From a virus: DNA of 64,000 nt. The number at the start of each line of letters is the position of its first letter. Positions within the stretch are counted from its first letter, which is position 1. Below, in pieces: positions 29,708-38,101 of this stretch. The stretch lies in the IMG/VR virus record IMGVR_UViG_3300035670_000033, positions 62,001-126,000 of that record. One strand, given 5' to 3'. Position numbers and translations under genes: made by a program. Below the pieces are notes generated by a model. That model did no database searches, was not told where the DNA came from, and saw only the letters and a list, made by a program, of their open reading frames with translations.

Positions 29708-32572
29708 TTACAATCCTAATAGCAAGTCGGCGATCCTTGATGGATCAACATCGGTCAAATATTTCATTTTCTTTTGTGGTCTTTCGCCAATTCTGACAAC
29801 AGCCTGATCTCCAGCCCTTGGATTCGGTGTTCCATCTCCGCCTGTTTTTAGAACATCATTAACCATATTCAAATATGGGTTTTTTCTTTCGGCTTCGCGA
29901 ATAGATTTCTGCACATCGGCAACCGCGGCTATTACCTCACGCCTACTCAGTCTCCCCTGTCTAACCTGTTCGCGAAGAGTTGAAAGCATGTCGTTTCGTC
30001 CACCACCGTAACTATCTCGTAGCCACCCTACAAAACCAGCGTCGTCGCCATCAAATGCTTCAAATGCTCTACCTCCCCAGTTGACATCAAAACCAAGAGA
30101 TGGGTCAATTGGAACAAATCGGAGTTTCCCGTTCGCGTCTGGCGCAACAAAAAAGTTACCACCGTGACGATCTCTATTAACAATTACAAAGTCCATTAAT
30201 GTCGCACGAACACGATCAGACGGCTTTATGTCGCCCATATTCGCAACGTCTCTTCCCAATCGCAGTCTTCCTTCAACATAGTTTCCTGCGTGTTCGTAAA
30301 CTATTGCGCGACCACCGCTATGTGGTACACCATTCCCGCCTTTTTGTTTGCCGTCTAGTCGCAAACCACCAACGGGCATGCCGAAACGACCTGCGAGATT
30401 ATTGCCGACCATTTCGTGAATATCTTCGTTTTCCGCCTGTGCACCAGCCTGATATTTAAGGAAATACTGTTTCCCTGTTACGGAATCCGTAAACATGTGC
30501 ATGTTGTCAGGGATCATTCCGTTAACTCCACCACCAGCATCCTGTTTGCTGAATCTATTCGTCGCACCATGTAACGCTTCTCCCAAGAATTCGTCTGGTA
30601 CGTCGGCTAAATCTCCACCTTGTTCTAGGTGAGCGATTGCTTGTCCCTTGGTGTCAATTCCTTTATTTCCCACAGGAACGCTTTTCACGTCAGGGAGACC
30701 ATCTTCTCCTTTGGAATTTAGTTTCTCTGGTGCGTGATCTTGCTTCGCTGAAGGTGGAGAAACATCCCAACCTCCTTCGGGCTCTGGTATTTCCGCTGGT
30801 CTATCAGGTGGGCGGACTGGAGGTTGTACTCGTGGGGCATTAGGGGCTTCAACATTGTTGTTGGCAACAACAGGAGGTCTTTGCCTGAAGGCAATATCCG
30901 CCTCAATTTCAACAGCCCTTAATTCAGCAGCGGCAACATTCTCTTTAATTTTTTCTTTTTGCGCCCATGATCGCAATAAATTCTCTCGGGCTTCATCTCT
31001 TTCTCTTTGATTTCCGTTTTTCTTAGAACGCCAGTCGTCGTATGCTTTATCAAAACCAGTTTGTGCCTGTTTCAAAAGGTCTTGATATTCATTTTTTTTG
31101 CCTAAAACTTGTTCCCTTGACAGGTTGCGCAAATTGTTGTAGGCGTTTGGCTTGTATCTTGCAACTTCATCTTTGACTATTTTGACCAAATCTTTATCTC
31201 CCGGCTGGTCAAACTCTGCATCTGGGTTTATGTCTCTTGCAGGAATCGGTGGTGGACCTGCTGGTCGTGCGGGTGCTTTTGGTGCGGGCGCTGGCGGTGC
31301 AGGCTGTGGCGCTCCTGCCTGTTGTGCAAATATTTGTTGGTTAACAAAATTGCCACGAGCATTACGCTTATTGTTGTCACCGTAATAGCGACCGAACCTT
31401 CTTTCTAGTTCGGCTCTCTCTTCACCTTCAGGGAAATCTGGTTTACGCCAATACGCATCTTCGGGTAGCCCGCGAAGATCACCGAAACGGTTACGAACAT
31501 TGCGAATAGAAGCAGCGTCTGGAACGCTTCCACCCAACTCGTCTGCTGTTGGATTCCATGCGGGTGGATCAGGAATTGGTGTTGATGGTTTCTGTTGTTC
31601 TGGCGGTTTTGGTGCAGGTTTTCTGCGTGGCACCTTCGTCGGTTCGGGTTTAGCACTGTCAACAAAATCTGCTTCAGGCTTTCTTCTTGCTGTTCGTTTC
31701 GCGCCCTGTTGTGCTGCGGCTCGTCGTCGGCGTCGTGGAGCATTCGGTCTTGGTGGTTCACCTGTACGCGGTGCGCCGGGTTCAACTAATTCTCGTTCCA
31801 TTCTTCGTGCTTCAGATTCGCGAAGGTTCCCTTGTCGGCGAGGTGCTTTTTTACCTCTACGATTCAGTTCCGCGTTAACTTTGTCTAGACGTTGCCGTGC
31901 GGTAGATCTTTGAACACTGACAGGGAGCATACCGATTCTTCCGTCATCACGAGGTTTGTCCACTGCGTCTCGCAGAATGTCAACTGCTCGTTGTGCGTCT
32001 TGATACTGTTTTTCTAGATCTTCATCACTCATAGTGCGAAGGTTCTCTACATATGGATCTTTGTCATCTCGTCTCGGAAGTGCGGGAATATCGCGAGTTG
32101 GCATTACTGGACGGGCTGGAGGTTGCGCAGGGATTCTTGGGCGTGCTGTTGGTCGTGCCTGTTGCGGAGCCTGTCCACCCTCAAGTGCTTCTGCAATATT
32201 TCTTGCACCACGCTCAAGAAAACCTGGCTTGTTCTGACGAGCCAACATTCGTTGTACACGAGCATTGCGTCTTGCCAAACGGTCGTTTCGTTTGCGGTCA
32301 TCAATGTTTTCTAAACGCTCACCGATATCTGCGATTTGGTTTGCAATACGACGTGCAACACCCCATCCGCATGAGCGACCAAATCTGTCGGTTATCTGTC
32401 CACCGTAACGGGTGCCAACCGGGCATCGCCATCCTCCGCGACGATTCGTTCCGGGGATAGAAAGACTCGGATCCCAAATCGCTCTAACGCCTTTTACTTC
32501 ATAACTGAAAGTACTGGATGTTTGTTCAGAGAGGAAAGTAAGAGCCTTAAAATTTACTTCGTTTTTGAGCAT
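29708..32572 (-). CDS. Giant modular protein 3: shared module and DRHGGN kinase-like C-terminus
   Basis: The 954-residue protein begins directly with the shared module (residues 1-133, Cys50 and Cys68). A long disordered Pro/Arg/Ala linker follows, with GNLRESEARRMERELVEPGA in common with the protein at 22941, and a helical segment near residues 480-600. The C-terminal 300 residues are kinase-like: YFLKYQAG (candidate ATP-binding Lys), EMVGNNLAGRFGMPVGG, catalytic loop NRDRHGGNFF with Asp801 and Asn806, and Asp823 in PIDPSLGFD. This is the PI3K/HipA-type signature. HipA phosphorylates glutamyl-tRNA synthetase and halts growth, one precedent for such a fold acting on the host. Substrate is unknown here. 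It abuts the DUF5872 gene upstream. Confidence 0.78.
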   Translation of the reverse strand: MLKNEVNFKALTFLSEQTSSTFSYEVKGVRAIWDPSLSIPGTNRRGGWRCPVGTRYGGQITDRFGRSCGWGVARRIANQIADIGERLENIDDRKRNDRLARRNARVQRMLARQNKPGFLERGARNIAEALEGGQAPQQARPTARPRIPAQPPARPVMPTRDIPALPRRDDKDPYVENLRTMSDEDLEKQYQDAQRAVDILRDAVDKPRDDGRIGMLPVSVQRSTARQRLDKVNAELNRRGKKAPRRQGNLRESEARRMERELVEPGAPRTGEPPRPNAPRRRRRAAAQQGAKRTARRKPEADFVDSAKPEPTKVPRRKPAPKPPEQQKPSTPIPDPPAWNPTADELGGSVPDAASIRNVRNRFGDLRGLPEDAYWRKPDFPEGEERAELERRFGRYYGDNNKRNARGNFVNQQIFAQQAGAPQPAPPAPAPKAPARPAGPPPIPARDINPDAEFDQPGDKDLVKIVKDEVARYKPNAYNNLRNLSREQVLGKKNEYQDLLKQAQTGFDKAYDDWRSKKNGNQRERDEARENLLRSWAQKEKIKENVAAAELRAVEIEADIAFRQRPPVVANNNVEAPNAPRVQPPVRPPDRPAEIPEPEGGWDVSPPSAKQDHAPEKLNSKGEDGLPDVKSVPVGNKGIDTKGQAIAHLEQGGDLADVPDEFLGEALHGATNRFSKQDAGGGVNGMIPDNMHMFTDSVTGKQYFLKYQAGAQAENEDIHEMVGNNLAGRFGMPVGGLRLDGKQKGGNGVPHSGGRAIVYEHAGNYVEGRLRLGRDVANMGDIKPSDRVRATLMDFVIVNRDRHGGNFFVAPDANGKLRFVPIDPSLGFDVNWGGRAFEAFDGDDAGFVGWLRDSYGGGRNDMLSTLREQVRQGRLSRREVIAAVADVQKSIREAERKNPYLNMVNDVLKTGGDGTPNPRAGDQAVVRIGERPQKKMKYLTDVDPSRIADLLLGL
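32174..32572 (-). repeat. Shared N-terminal module, copy 3
   Basis: Codes residues 1-133 of the 954-residue protein. Together with copies 1 and 2 it defines a family of about 130 residues: a variable 27-residue start, the Cys-containing core, a basic helix, and a closing IAExLEGG-like turn. Confidence 0.85.
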
Positions 32573-34288
32573 TTACGATTTCTTTCGCTCTTTCGCGAGG
32601 TCGGGTTTGATGAATGTTTCGTAAAGCCAGCGCGGAGCCTTTCGCTTGACACCATCAGTACCAGTGTATTCAACAAGTTGAAGTGCATCTGGAATCTCAC
32701 CACTGTCAACATTGAATTTGAATGCGCCTTCTGACGCGTTAGCAAAATCTTCAATATTTTTTATGATGTTGTCTTTGTTGCTTGACTCGGCAAGAGAGTT
32801 AATCATTCGCGGAAACTTTCGCTTCTCACCGATAGTGAAAGGACGTGATCGTTCAATACTGATGCTCACACCGTTGGGCGCAACGAAAGCAATTTTACTC
32901 ATTGAAGGACCACCCAATAGCGCTAGGTCATCAGCACCTATGTCAGATGGAAGTTGAACTGCGCGAACCATTGCACCGTCAACCATGTCAGGGTTCTCAC
33001 TGAAGGAACGCAAAACCGATGATGGAACTACAGGGCGAAGAACCACTCCATCTCTGCGGATCATTCGTCCTTCGCCTCGTGGAGCACCCTTCAAAAGACT
33101 CACCGCATCCGACACAGACTTGCCGAACCTATCTTTTTGGAAAGCACCTGTTCTTGGTATTTGCGCCATGCGTTGAATCTGTATGGTGCGCGTATTGCTT
33201 GGATTTCCTTCTAATACTTCAGAAAGGTTTTCTGCTCGTGCTTGTGGAAGTCGTGTGGTTGCCCCTCGTACCGCGCGAGCGGCTAGTGCGAGTGGTCCTG
33301 GTATTTCAAACAGTTGCGCACCACAGGTTGAAAAACGGTTGTCCGTGAATCGTCCACCATATTCAAAACCAGCAGGGCATCGTGCTTGACGCTTGCGATT
33401 GGGCTTTAGTCTACTTAACGCTCCACCGCCCCCACCGGGTACGAGTGCACCATAAACTCGTGAACGGATAGGTGATGTAAGTGGTGAAATGTTCCCCGGC
33501 GTTAGTGCAGAACCAACGGCTTGTGCCGCTCTGCCTGCCGTGCTTCCAGAACCTATAAGTCCTGCTTTCGTTTCCATGTCCTCTGCATCGTCTTTGCCGA
33601 CACGGTATCCACCACCACGTTTTTTATATTCACGAACAAGCCAAGCATTAGCGTAAGCAGATGGGTATACATTGAATTTCTTTTTTGCTTCTGCTTTGAC
33701 CCGTGCATAAAGTTCAGGGTCTGTGGGGATATTTTCGCTCTTGAATTCTTCTCCATCGGACTTAAATGTGGAGACATTGATCGGCTTGTTTTCTTCCCGA
33801 TCTCCTGTTGTTTCTGCTCGTCGTTTTCTGCGTACCGCTGAATCAATTTCTTCCGCAGACATTTTCATGGCGGTAGATTTCTTTACACACTTAGGGTATT
33901 TACCTGAATCTGCGTCCCCGCGACCGCAAGGTTCAAAACCGCCACCTTTTTTAGGGCGTGAAATGTCAACCCATTCTTCTTCAAACCATTTGCCCAAACC
34001 ACCACGCTTGGTTTCATCACCGACGAATGTTTCTGCACCGAGCCTTGAGGAGCGAGACTTCAGGTAAAGTTTTGCTTTGAAGTTTAGAAGAGTTCTGCTT
34101 CCGTCAAGTGGAGTTTTACGAACATCTGATCCTTTAGTAAAAAGGAATTTTGTTTTCGCATTATCAGGATTAAAATAAAGTTCCTCACCCGAGACAATAT
34201 TTGTGCGTTTCATGGCAGTTTTCATGCGCATGGACATACGGAGTTTCCTTGCGAAATACTCAAAGTCTTGGTTGAGGTAGTTGCTCAT
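32573..34288 (-). CDS. DUF5872 protein with a diverged copy of the Cys module
   Basis: A 571-residue protein. Residues 95-160 match DUF5872 (KWFEEEWVDISRPKKGGG, EPCGRG, KYPKCV, then SAVRRKRRAE), and the segment YPSAYANAWLVREYKKRGGG near residue 205 is the companion motif usually found with it. DUF5872 is known from large aquatic phages and giant viruses; its function is not established. Residues 295-350 contain a diverged form of the shared module: ARCPAGFEYGGRFTDNRF, then a Cys, and later ENLSEVLEG. The C-terminus is an alpha/beta region ending in a basic tail. It abuts the 954-residue gene. Its position and the common module link it to the giant proteins. Confidence 0.75.
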   Translation of the reverse strand: MSNYLNQDFEYFARKLRMSMRMKTAMKRTNIVSGEELYFNPDNAKTKFLFTKGSDVRKTPLDGSRTLLNFKAKLYLKSRSSRLGAETFVGDETKRGGLGKWFEEEWVDISRPKKGGGFEPCGRGDADSGKYPKCVKKSTAMKMSAEEIDSAVRRKRRAETTGDREENKPINVSTFKSDGEEFKSENIPTDPELYARVKAEAKKKFNVYPSAYANAWLVREYKKRGGGYRVGKDDAEDMETKAGLIGSGSTAGRAAQAVGSALTPGNISPLTSPIRSRVYGALVPGGGGGALSRLKPNRKRQARCPAGFEYGGRFTDNRFSTCGAQLFEIPGPLALAARAVRGATTRLPQARAENLSEVLEGNPSNTRTIQIQRMAQIPRTGAFQKDRFGKSVSDAVSLLKGAPRGEGRMIRRDGVVLRPVVPSSVLRSFSENPDMVDGAMVRAVQLPSDIGADDLALLGGPSMSKIAFVAPNGVSISIERSRPFTIGEKRKFPRMINSLAESSNKDNIIKNIEDFANASEGAFKFNVDSGEIPDALQLVEYTGTDGVKRKAPRWLYETFIKPDLAKERKKS

Positions 34289-34416
34289 TTTGTCAGTTCT
34301 TTAGGTGCTAATTGATCTGGCAGGGATTTTCCCATTGCATACTGGGCACCAACCCGCTATCTAAAGAATATCAGGTTGATGCCTTCTTGAATATTTGCGT
34401 ACTTAGACAGTGGCTT

Positions 34417-34617
34417 TCAGCCGTCTTGTTTTACTGGCTCCCAATATCCTCGGGAAAGAACCGAGTCAATCATGACTTCCGTTTGGACGCCGTTCCCCAT
34501 TTGTATGAAACCCATTCTCCTAGACACACCTTCCACAGGGCTGTCATGGGTGTAAAAAAGTTTATCGTTACCCCTGTTGGCTATGTGCTGATTGTTGACT
34601 AAGTGCTGATTTTTCAT
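34417..34617 (-). CDS. Small hypothetical protein coupled to the DUF3626-like gene
   Basis: A 66-residue frame whose ATG (34617) overlaps the TGA of the gene upstream in an ATGA junction, a strong sign of coupled translation. It contains NRGNDKLFYTHDSPVEGVS and MGNGVQTEVMIDSVLSRGYW. The family is unknown. Of the 325 nt between the large genes here, this frame fills most; nothing is seen in 34289-34416. Confidence 0.5.
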   Translation of the reverse strand: MKNQHLVNNQHIANRGNDKLFYTHDSPVEGVSRRMGFIQMGNGVQTEVMIDSVLSRGYWEPVKQDG

Positions 34618-36290
34618 ACAGGCGATTCTTCCTCTACTAATTCTTGTTCTGTCTTCACCACATCCATAATTGTCCCCGACTGCACATCAAACTTTTGATT
34701 TTTCCTTACAGGTGCGACACGAATGCCTGCTTTTTCAAGTTTTTCTCTGATGGTTTCAAAGTCTTTTTCGGTGACACTGTTACCAAACGGATCGTTGTCG
34801 TCAACGGCGATAACGGCAAATTCAACGTCTCCTGTGGATACGCCTCCGTGCAATTGTGCTTCCGCATACTCAATTTTGTATGGACTCCAAACCGCATCTG
34901 CGCTTGGTGTGCCAATAGGTGCTGGTTTGTAGGTAGGTCTTCCGAGACTGTCTCCACCTGTATATGTTGAGCGCGACTCAATGTCTTTTTTCATCATCAA
35001 CTGAATGGCACCATAAGTTCTGACTTCGGTCAACGAATCACGGTCAACCTTCCCGTTCTGTGTGAGATATCCGTAAATAGGACGCTTTGACGGCTCAACA
35101 CTTGGGTGGTACCCCAACTGAACAGCCTCTGATTGTGCGCGTTGACCAAAATCCAAAGTACCCATAGATGTACCTGTTTCAAACTGCGATTTGAAACGAC
35201 CAGATTCAAGTATCTTGTCCAAAACATCGGGTTGTACTGCAATTGTCACGCGCGAGTTTTCTATGGTTTCTTTCGCTGTTTGCAAACGACGCTCTTCACT
35301 AAAGTTTTCATCAAAGGCGGTGACGTTTCCGGCTCTAGTTTGCGCCTGCCATCTTTTGTGTCTGAGTAAATCAACTTGTGCTTCAACAATTATTTTTGTT
35401 TCATCTGAATTGAAACCTAGATTTCCGTATTCAGTTGTTGCTATTTTCGCGTAGGCGTCCATCAGATCTGTTACTTCGCTGTCTGTTGTATTTGGATCTT
35501 GAATTAACGGCAAAGAACGATCATATTTATCTTGTACTGAACTTGGGAAAGTCCCAACTAGAAGCATCTTCAATGGTCTTCCAGTTTCCTTTGCTTCGGC
35601 GATGTCATCTGTTGGGGTGCGAACATCATCAAGTTCTTTTTCTTTTTCTTTTTTATCTTTACGCCTTTTCAGGCTTGCTAGCACAAAGTTTCTTGCGTCA
35701 ACCGCAGCATCTTTTTTGAGTTTTGACGCAACCGCTTCCAACTGTTCTTTTTTCTTGTCAGATATTTTGCCTCGTTTATGTAGCGAATCAGAAGCAAAAT
35801 CCAATAGTTGCCCCCCACCAACCCTTAATAGCATCGCGCTCATGAGTGTGGAATCAGTAAGAGAACCTGAACCGTCTACATGCATATAATCTAATGTTTG
35901 TAAAGCCAAGAGCGCTGTTGCTTTTGCGCCATTCCTTATATTTTCGTTTTTTAGGATGCCTCTAGCACCATCAATGAGTTTCCCAGCCATAGAAGCCGCC
36001 CCGCGGGCTGCTGATTCAGCAGAAGGTGTAAGACAGTTTGACATTTGCATGTCGGTAAATTGGTTCGCATTTGGAGTTCCGGGCGGGCATCGTAGTTTGC
36101 CTGATGAGTCAACAATAACACCAGCGGCTCGCGCTGCTCTTACTCCAACAGAACCTAGTTCGGGTTTATCTTTGATCGTCGGACCAAGAAAACCTTTGAA
36201 TAAAAGAATGTTATCTTGGACAACTTTCACCGACTGAAAATAGTCGGCTACTCTCTCGTTTGCGTCAAATGCGCGAGACGATTTGCTCAT
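34614..36290 (-). CDS. DUF3626-like protein, possible ADP-ribosyltransferase fold, with Cys module
   Basis: From ATG 36290 (GGAGGAG site) the protein is 558 residues. Residues 70-100 hold a diverged Cys module: KLRCPPGTPNANQFTDMQMS followed by Cys. A helical region follows. The C-terminal 260 residues resemble DUF3626: RPIYGYL, then RTYGAIQLMMKKDI, then SRSTYTGGDSL, then EYAEAQLHGGVSTGDVEFAV. The Arg, Ser-Thr and Glu-x-Gln landmarks are in the order expected of an ADP-ribosyltransferase-type fold, so it may modify proteins with ADP-ribose, but I rely on short motifs. It is the first large protein after the protease-proximal genes and overlaps the 66-residue gene. Confidence 0.6.
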   Translation of the reverse strand: MSKSSRAFDANERVADYFQSVKVVQDNILLFKGFLGPTIKDKPELGSVGVRAARAAGVIVDSSGKLRCPPGTPNANQFTDMQMSNCLTPSAESAARGAASMAGKLIDGARGILKNENIRNGAKATALLALQTLDYMHVDGSGSLTDSTLMSAMLLRVGGGQLLDFASDSLHKRGKISDKKKEQLEAVASKLKKDAAVDARNFVLASLKRRKDKKEKEKELDDVRTPTDDIAEAKETGRPLKMLLVGTFPSSVQDKYDRSLPLIQDPNTTDSEVTDLMDAYAKIATTEYGNLGFNSDETKIIVEAQVDLLRHKRWQAQTRAGNVTAFDENFSEERRLQTAKETIENSRVTIAVQPDVLDKILESGRFKSQFETGTSMGTLDFGQRAQSEAVQLGYHPSVEPSKRPIYGYLTQNGKVDRDSLTEVRTYGAIQLMMKKDIESRSTYTGGDSLGRPTYKPAPIGTPSADAVWSPYKIEYAEAQLHGGVSTGDVEFAVIAVDDNDPFGNSVTEKDFETIREKLEKAGIRVAPVRKNQKFDVQSGTIMDVVKTEQELVEEESPV

Positions 36291-36302
36291 CGTCTCCTCC
36301 AA

Positions 36303-36569
36303 CTATTCTTTGCTGGTTTCTGTCGCTTTTGTAAGTGTGGAAAGTGGAACAACATCATCATCCTCTACTGCTTTTTTAGGAGCCTTCTTCGTTTCCACTT
36401 TTTGCTCTACGACAACTTCTTGCTCAACAGTTTCTTCTTTTACTTCAACTTCAATAACCGCAGGAGTATCTACCACAACAACATCTGGTGTTGGCTGTAT
36501 TTCTTCCTTGGTATCAAAGGTTAAGCCAGAAGTACTGACTGAATCATTGATTTGGTTTTTCTTTTTCAC
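36303..36569 (-). CDS. Small acidic Val/Glu-rich low-complexity protein
   Basis: An 88-residue protein from GTG 36569, overlapping the gene upstream by 4 nt. The middle is a run of Val, Glu, Thr and Lys (DVVVVDTPAVIEVEVKEE and EQEVVVEQKVETKK), followed by an acidic turn EDDDVVPL. It is probably disordered. A scaffold-like or linker role is conceivable from position next to head genes, without direct support. Confidence 0.5.
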   Translation of the reverse strand: MKKKNQINDSVSTSGLTFDTKEEIQPTPDVVVVDTPAVIEVEVKEETVEQEVVVEQKVETKKAPKKAVEDDDVVPLSTLTKATETSKE

Positions 36570-37897
36570 TTATCCAAACCTGTTTCAATTTCAAGCATTT
36601 CAAGTTCCATCAAACTGCTCAAGAACTCTTTTGCTTCATCATCAAGAAGGGTCTTCTCTTCTGACCACTCAGCAGGAATCATGTCCTCTTTGTCAAGTTC
36701 CATTGCACGCTTTTTGATGTGTGCCATTGCCTTGCTCTTGTCTTTTGCGCGACCATAAGCCATGATTGCGTTCTTGAGGTCTTCCTCGTCCTTGATTGGG
36801 TAAGAACCGTCAGCCATAGCCATTCCGCCCTTAGCCATTTCCATGCGCTCATCTTCGTCGTACATTGCCTTCAAAGCAATGTCGGCTACTTCTTCGTCAA
36901 TGTCGGCTGCTTCTTCAGGATCGTATTCATCAAAGCCAAGGATTTCTCCGTCTACTCCGACATAAACATCGTAAGACTTTCCATCCAAACCTTCAATTTC
37001 AACTGCGTATGCGTCGTAACCGTCAAACATGTCTGCATCAACGGAAACAACATCGCCTTCAATTGACTTTGTTGCGATTGCTGAAGCCTCACTGAAAGAA
37101 ATTACTTTCTGACCCGGAACGGTTACTACTTCACCGATCAGATCTTCGTTAAGAAGATGCCAACCCATGCACTCACCGCTTGTTCCGTCAAAGTAAGCCT
37201 CAACAGGTTTTCCATCTTTGCGTTGAACATCTACAACGAAGATGTCTACTTCGTCTGCATAGCCTGAGTCAAGAACTTTTCCTGCGAACATACTCTCAGC
37301 CATACCTTCAACTTCAAGAAGGCTTGGCATTGTGTCTTGTTGTTCACATCCACCTGGACATGAAGCGCAGATTTCCGAACCACCTGAATAAACGCGACGC
37401 TCAATAGCGCAAACAAAAGCAAGATCGTCATAGTCAGCAGACTTGACACCCATTGTCTCCATGCGCTTTGCGCGTGCCTTCTTGCGCTGTTCCATCATCT
37501 TTTCAATCTCGCCATACATCTTTTCTTCTTCATCGTCAAGATCTTCAGGCATGTCTTCTTCGTCGTCTTCCTCTTCCATTTCCACGACTTCAGCAGGCTT
37601 CTTTTTCTTTTTGGTTGAAGAGGTTGACATTTCGTCTTCCATCATCGCAAGATCTTCTTCCAACTTTGCGCCCTTCTCTTCCGAAGCGGTAACCCATTCC
37701 GATTTCTCCACTGGTGTTGCTGCCTCAGGCGCGGCATCTGCTGGAACTTCTTCTTCTGTTTGTGTTACAGCCTTCGCTCCACACTTGCCACAAACTTTTG
37801 CGCCGGGCTTGTAGCCACAGTCTTTTAGTTCTAAACCTTTTGCACACTCAATTCCGCCGTCTGCTAAAAGTTTTACTGTCGGTGTTTCGCTAGCCAT
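36566..37897 (-). CDS. Acidic head-operon protein with PepSY-like repeats
   Basis: From ATG 37897 (AAGGAG site) the protein is 443 residues; the frame is open to 38047 and that extension also has a Cys cluster (CSVCSNPSRC), so a longer form is possible. Residues 10-40 contain ECAKGLELKDCGYK and VCGKCG. An acidic helical stretch is followed by two related alpha/beta units (IFVVDVQRKDGKPVEAYFDG and AYAVEIEGLDGKSYDVYVGV) that resemble PepSY domains. The C-terminus, DGSYPIKDEEDLKNAIMAYG then HIKKRAMEL and IPAEW, is a segment commonly found at the ends of phage portal, protease or MuF proteins. Located directly after the protease, it may be a scaffold or decoration protein. Confidence 0.65.
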   Translation of the reverse strand: MASETPTVKLLADGGIECAKGLELKDCGYKPGAKVCGKCGAKAVTQTEEEVPADAAPEAATPVEKSEWVTASEEKGAKLEEDLAMMEDEMSTSSTKKKKKPAEVVEMEEEDDEEDMPEDLDDEEEKMYGEIEKMMEQRKKARAKRMETMGVKSADYDDLAFVCAIERRVYSGGSEICASCPGGCEQQDTMPSLLEVEGMAESMFAGKVLDSGYADEVDIFVVDVQRKDGKPVEAYFDGTSGECMGWHLLNEDLIGEVVTVPGQKVISFSEASAIATKSIEGDVVSVDADMFDGYDAYAVEIEGLDGKSYDVYVGVDGEILGFDEYDPEEAADIDEEVADIALKAMYDEDERMEMAKGGMAMADGSYPIKDEEDLKNAIMAYGRAKDKSKAMAHIKKRAMELDKEDMIPAEWSEEKTLLDDEAKEFLSSLMELEMLEIETGLDK

Positions 37898-38101
37898 GTT
37901 CGTGGACTCCTTGTAGTGCATCGTTTTAGCGATACACCTTGATGGATTAGAGCAAACAGAGCATGGCGTCAGACGCTTTTCGCCTGACATCAAACACTGA
38001 TACTTTGCTGTTTTTTGTGGTAAACCTGTTATTGAAGTATAACTCATAATAGTGTTTTGTTTCTGCTACAAATGGAACCAATACAAAAACCGTATGATTA
38101 T

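Noticed and set aside
25689-32572. The three near-identical modules as an assembly duplication
   Set aside because: The copies differ in codons and flanks, one is internal rather than N-terminal, and the rest of the proteins diverge, so they are true paralogues.
34312-34602. Plus-strand open frame in the gap before the DUF3626-like gene
   Set aside because: Start is TTG without a site and the product is aromatic-rich; the opposite strand has a coupled 66-residue gene in the same place.
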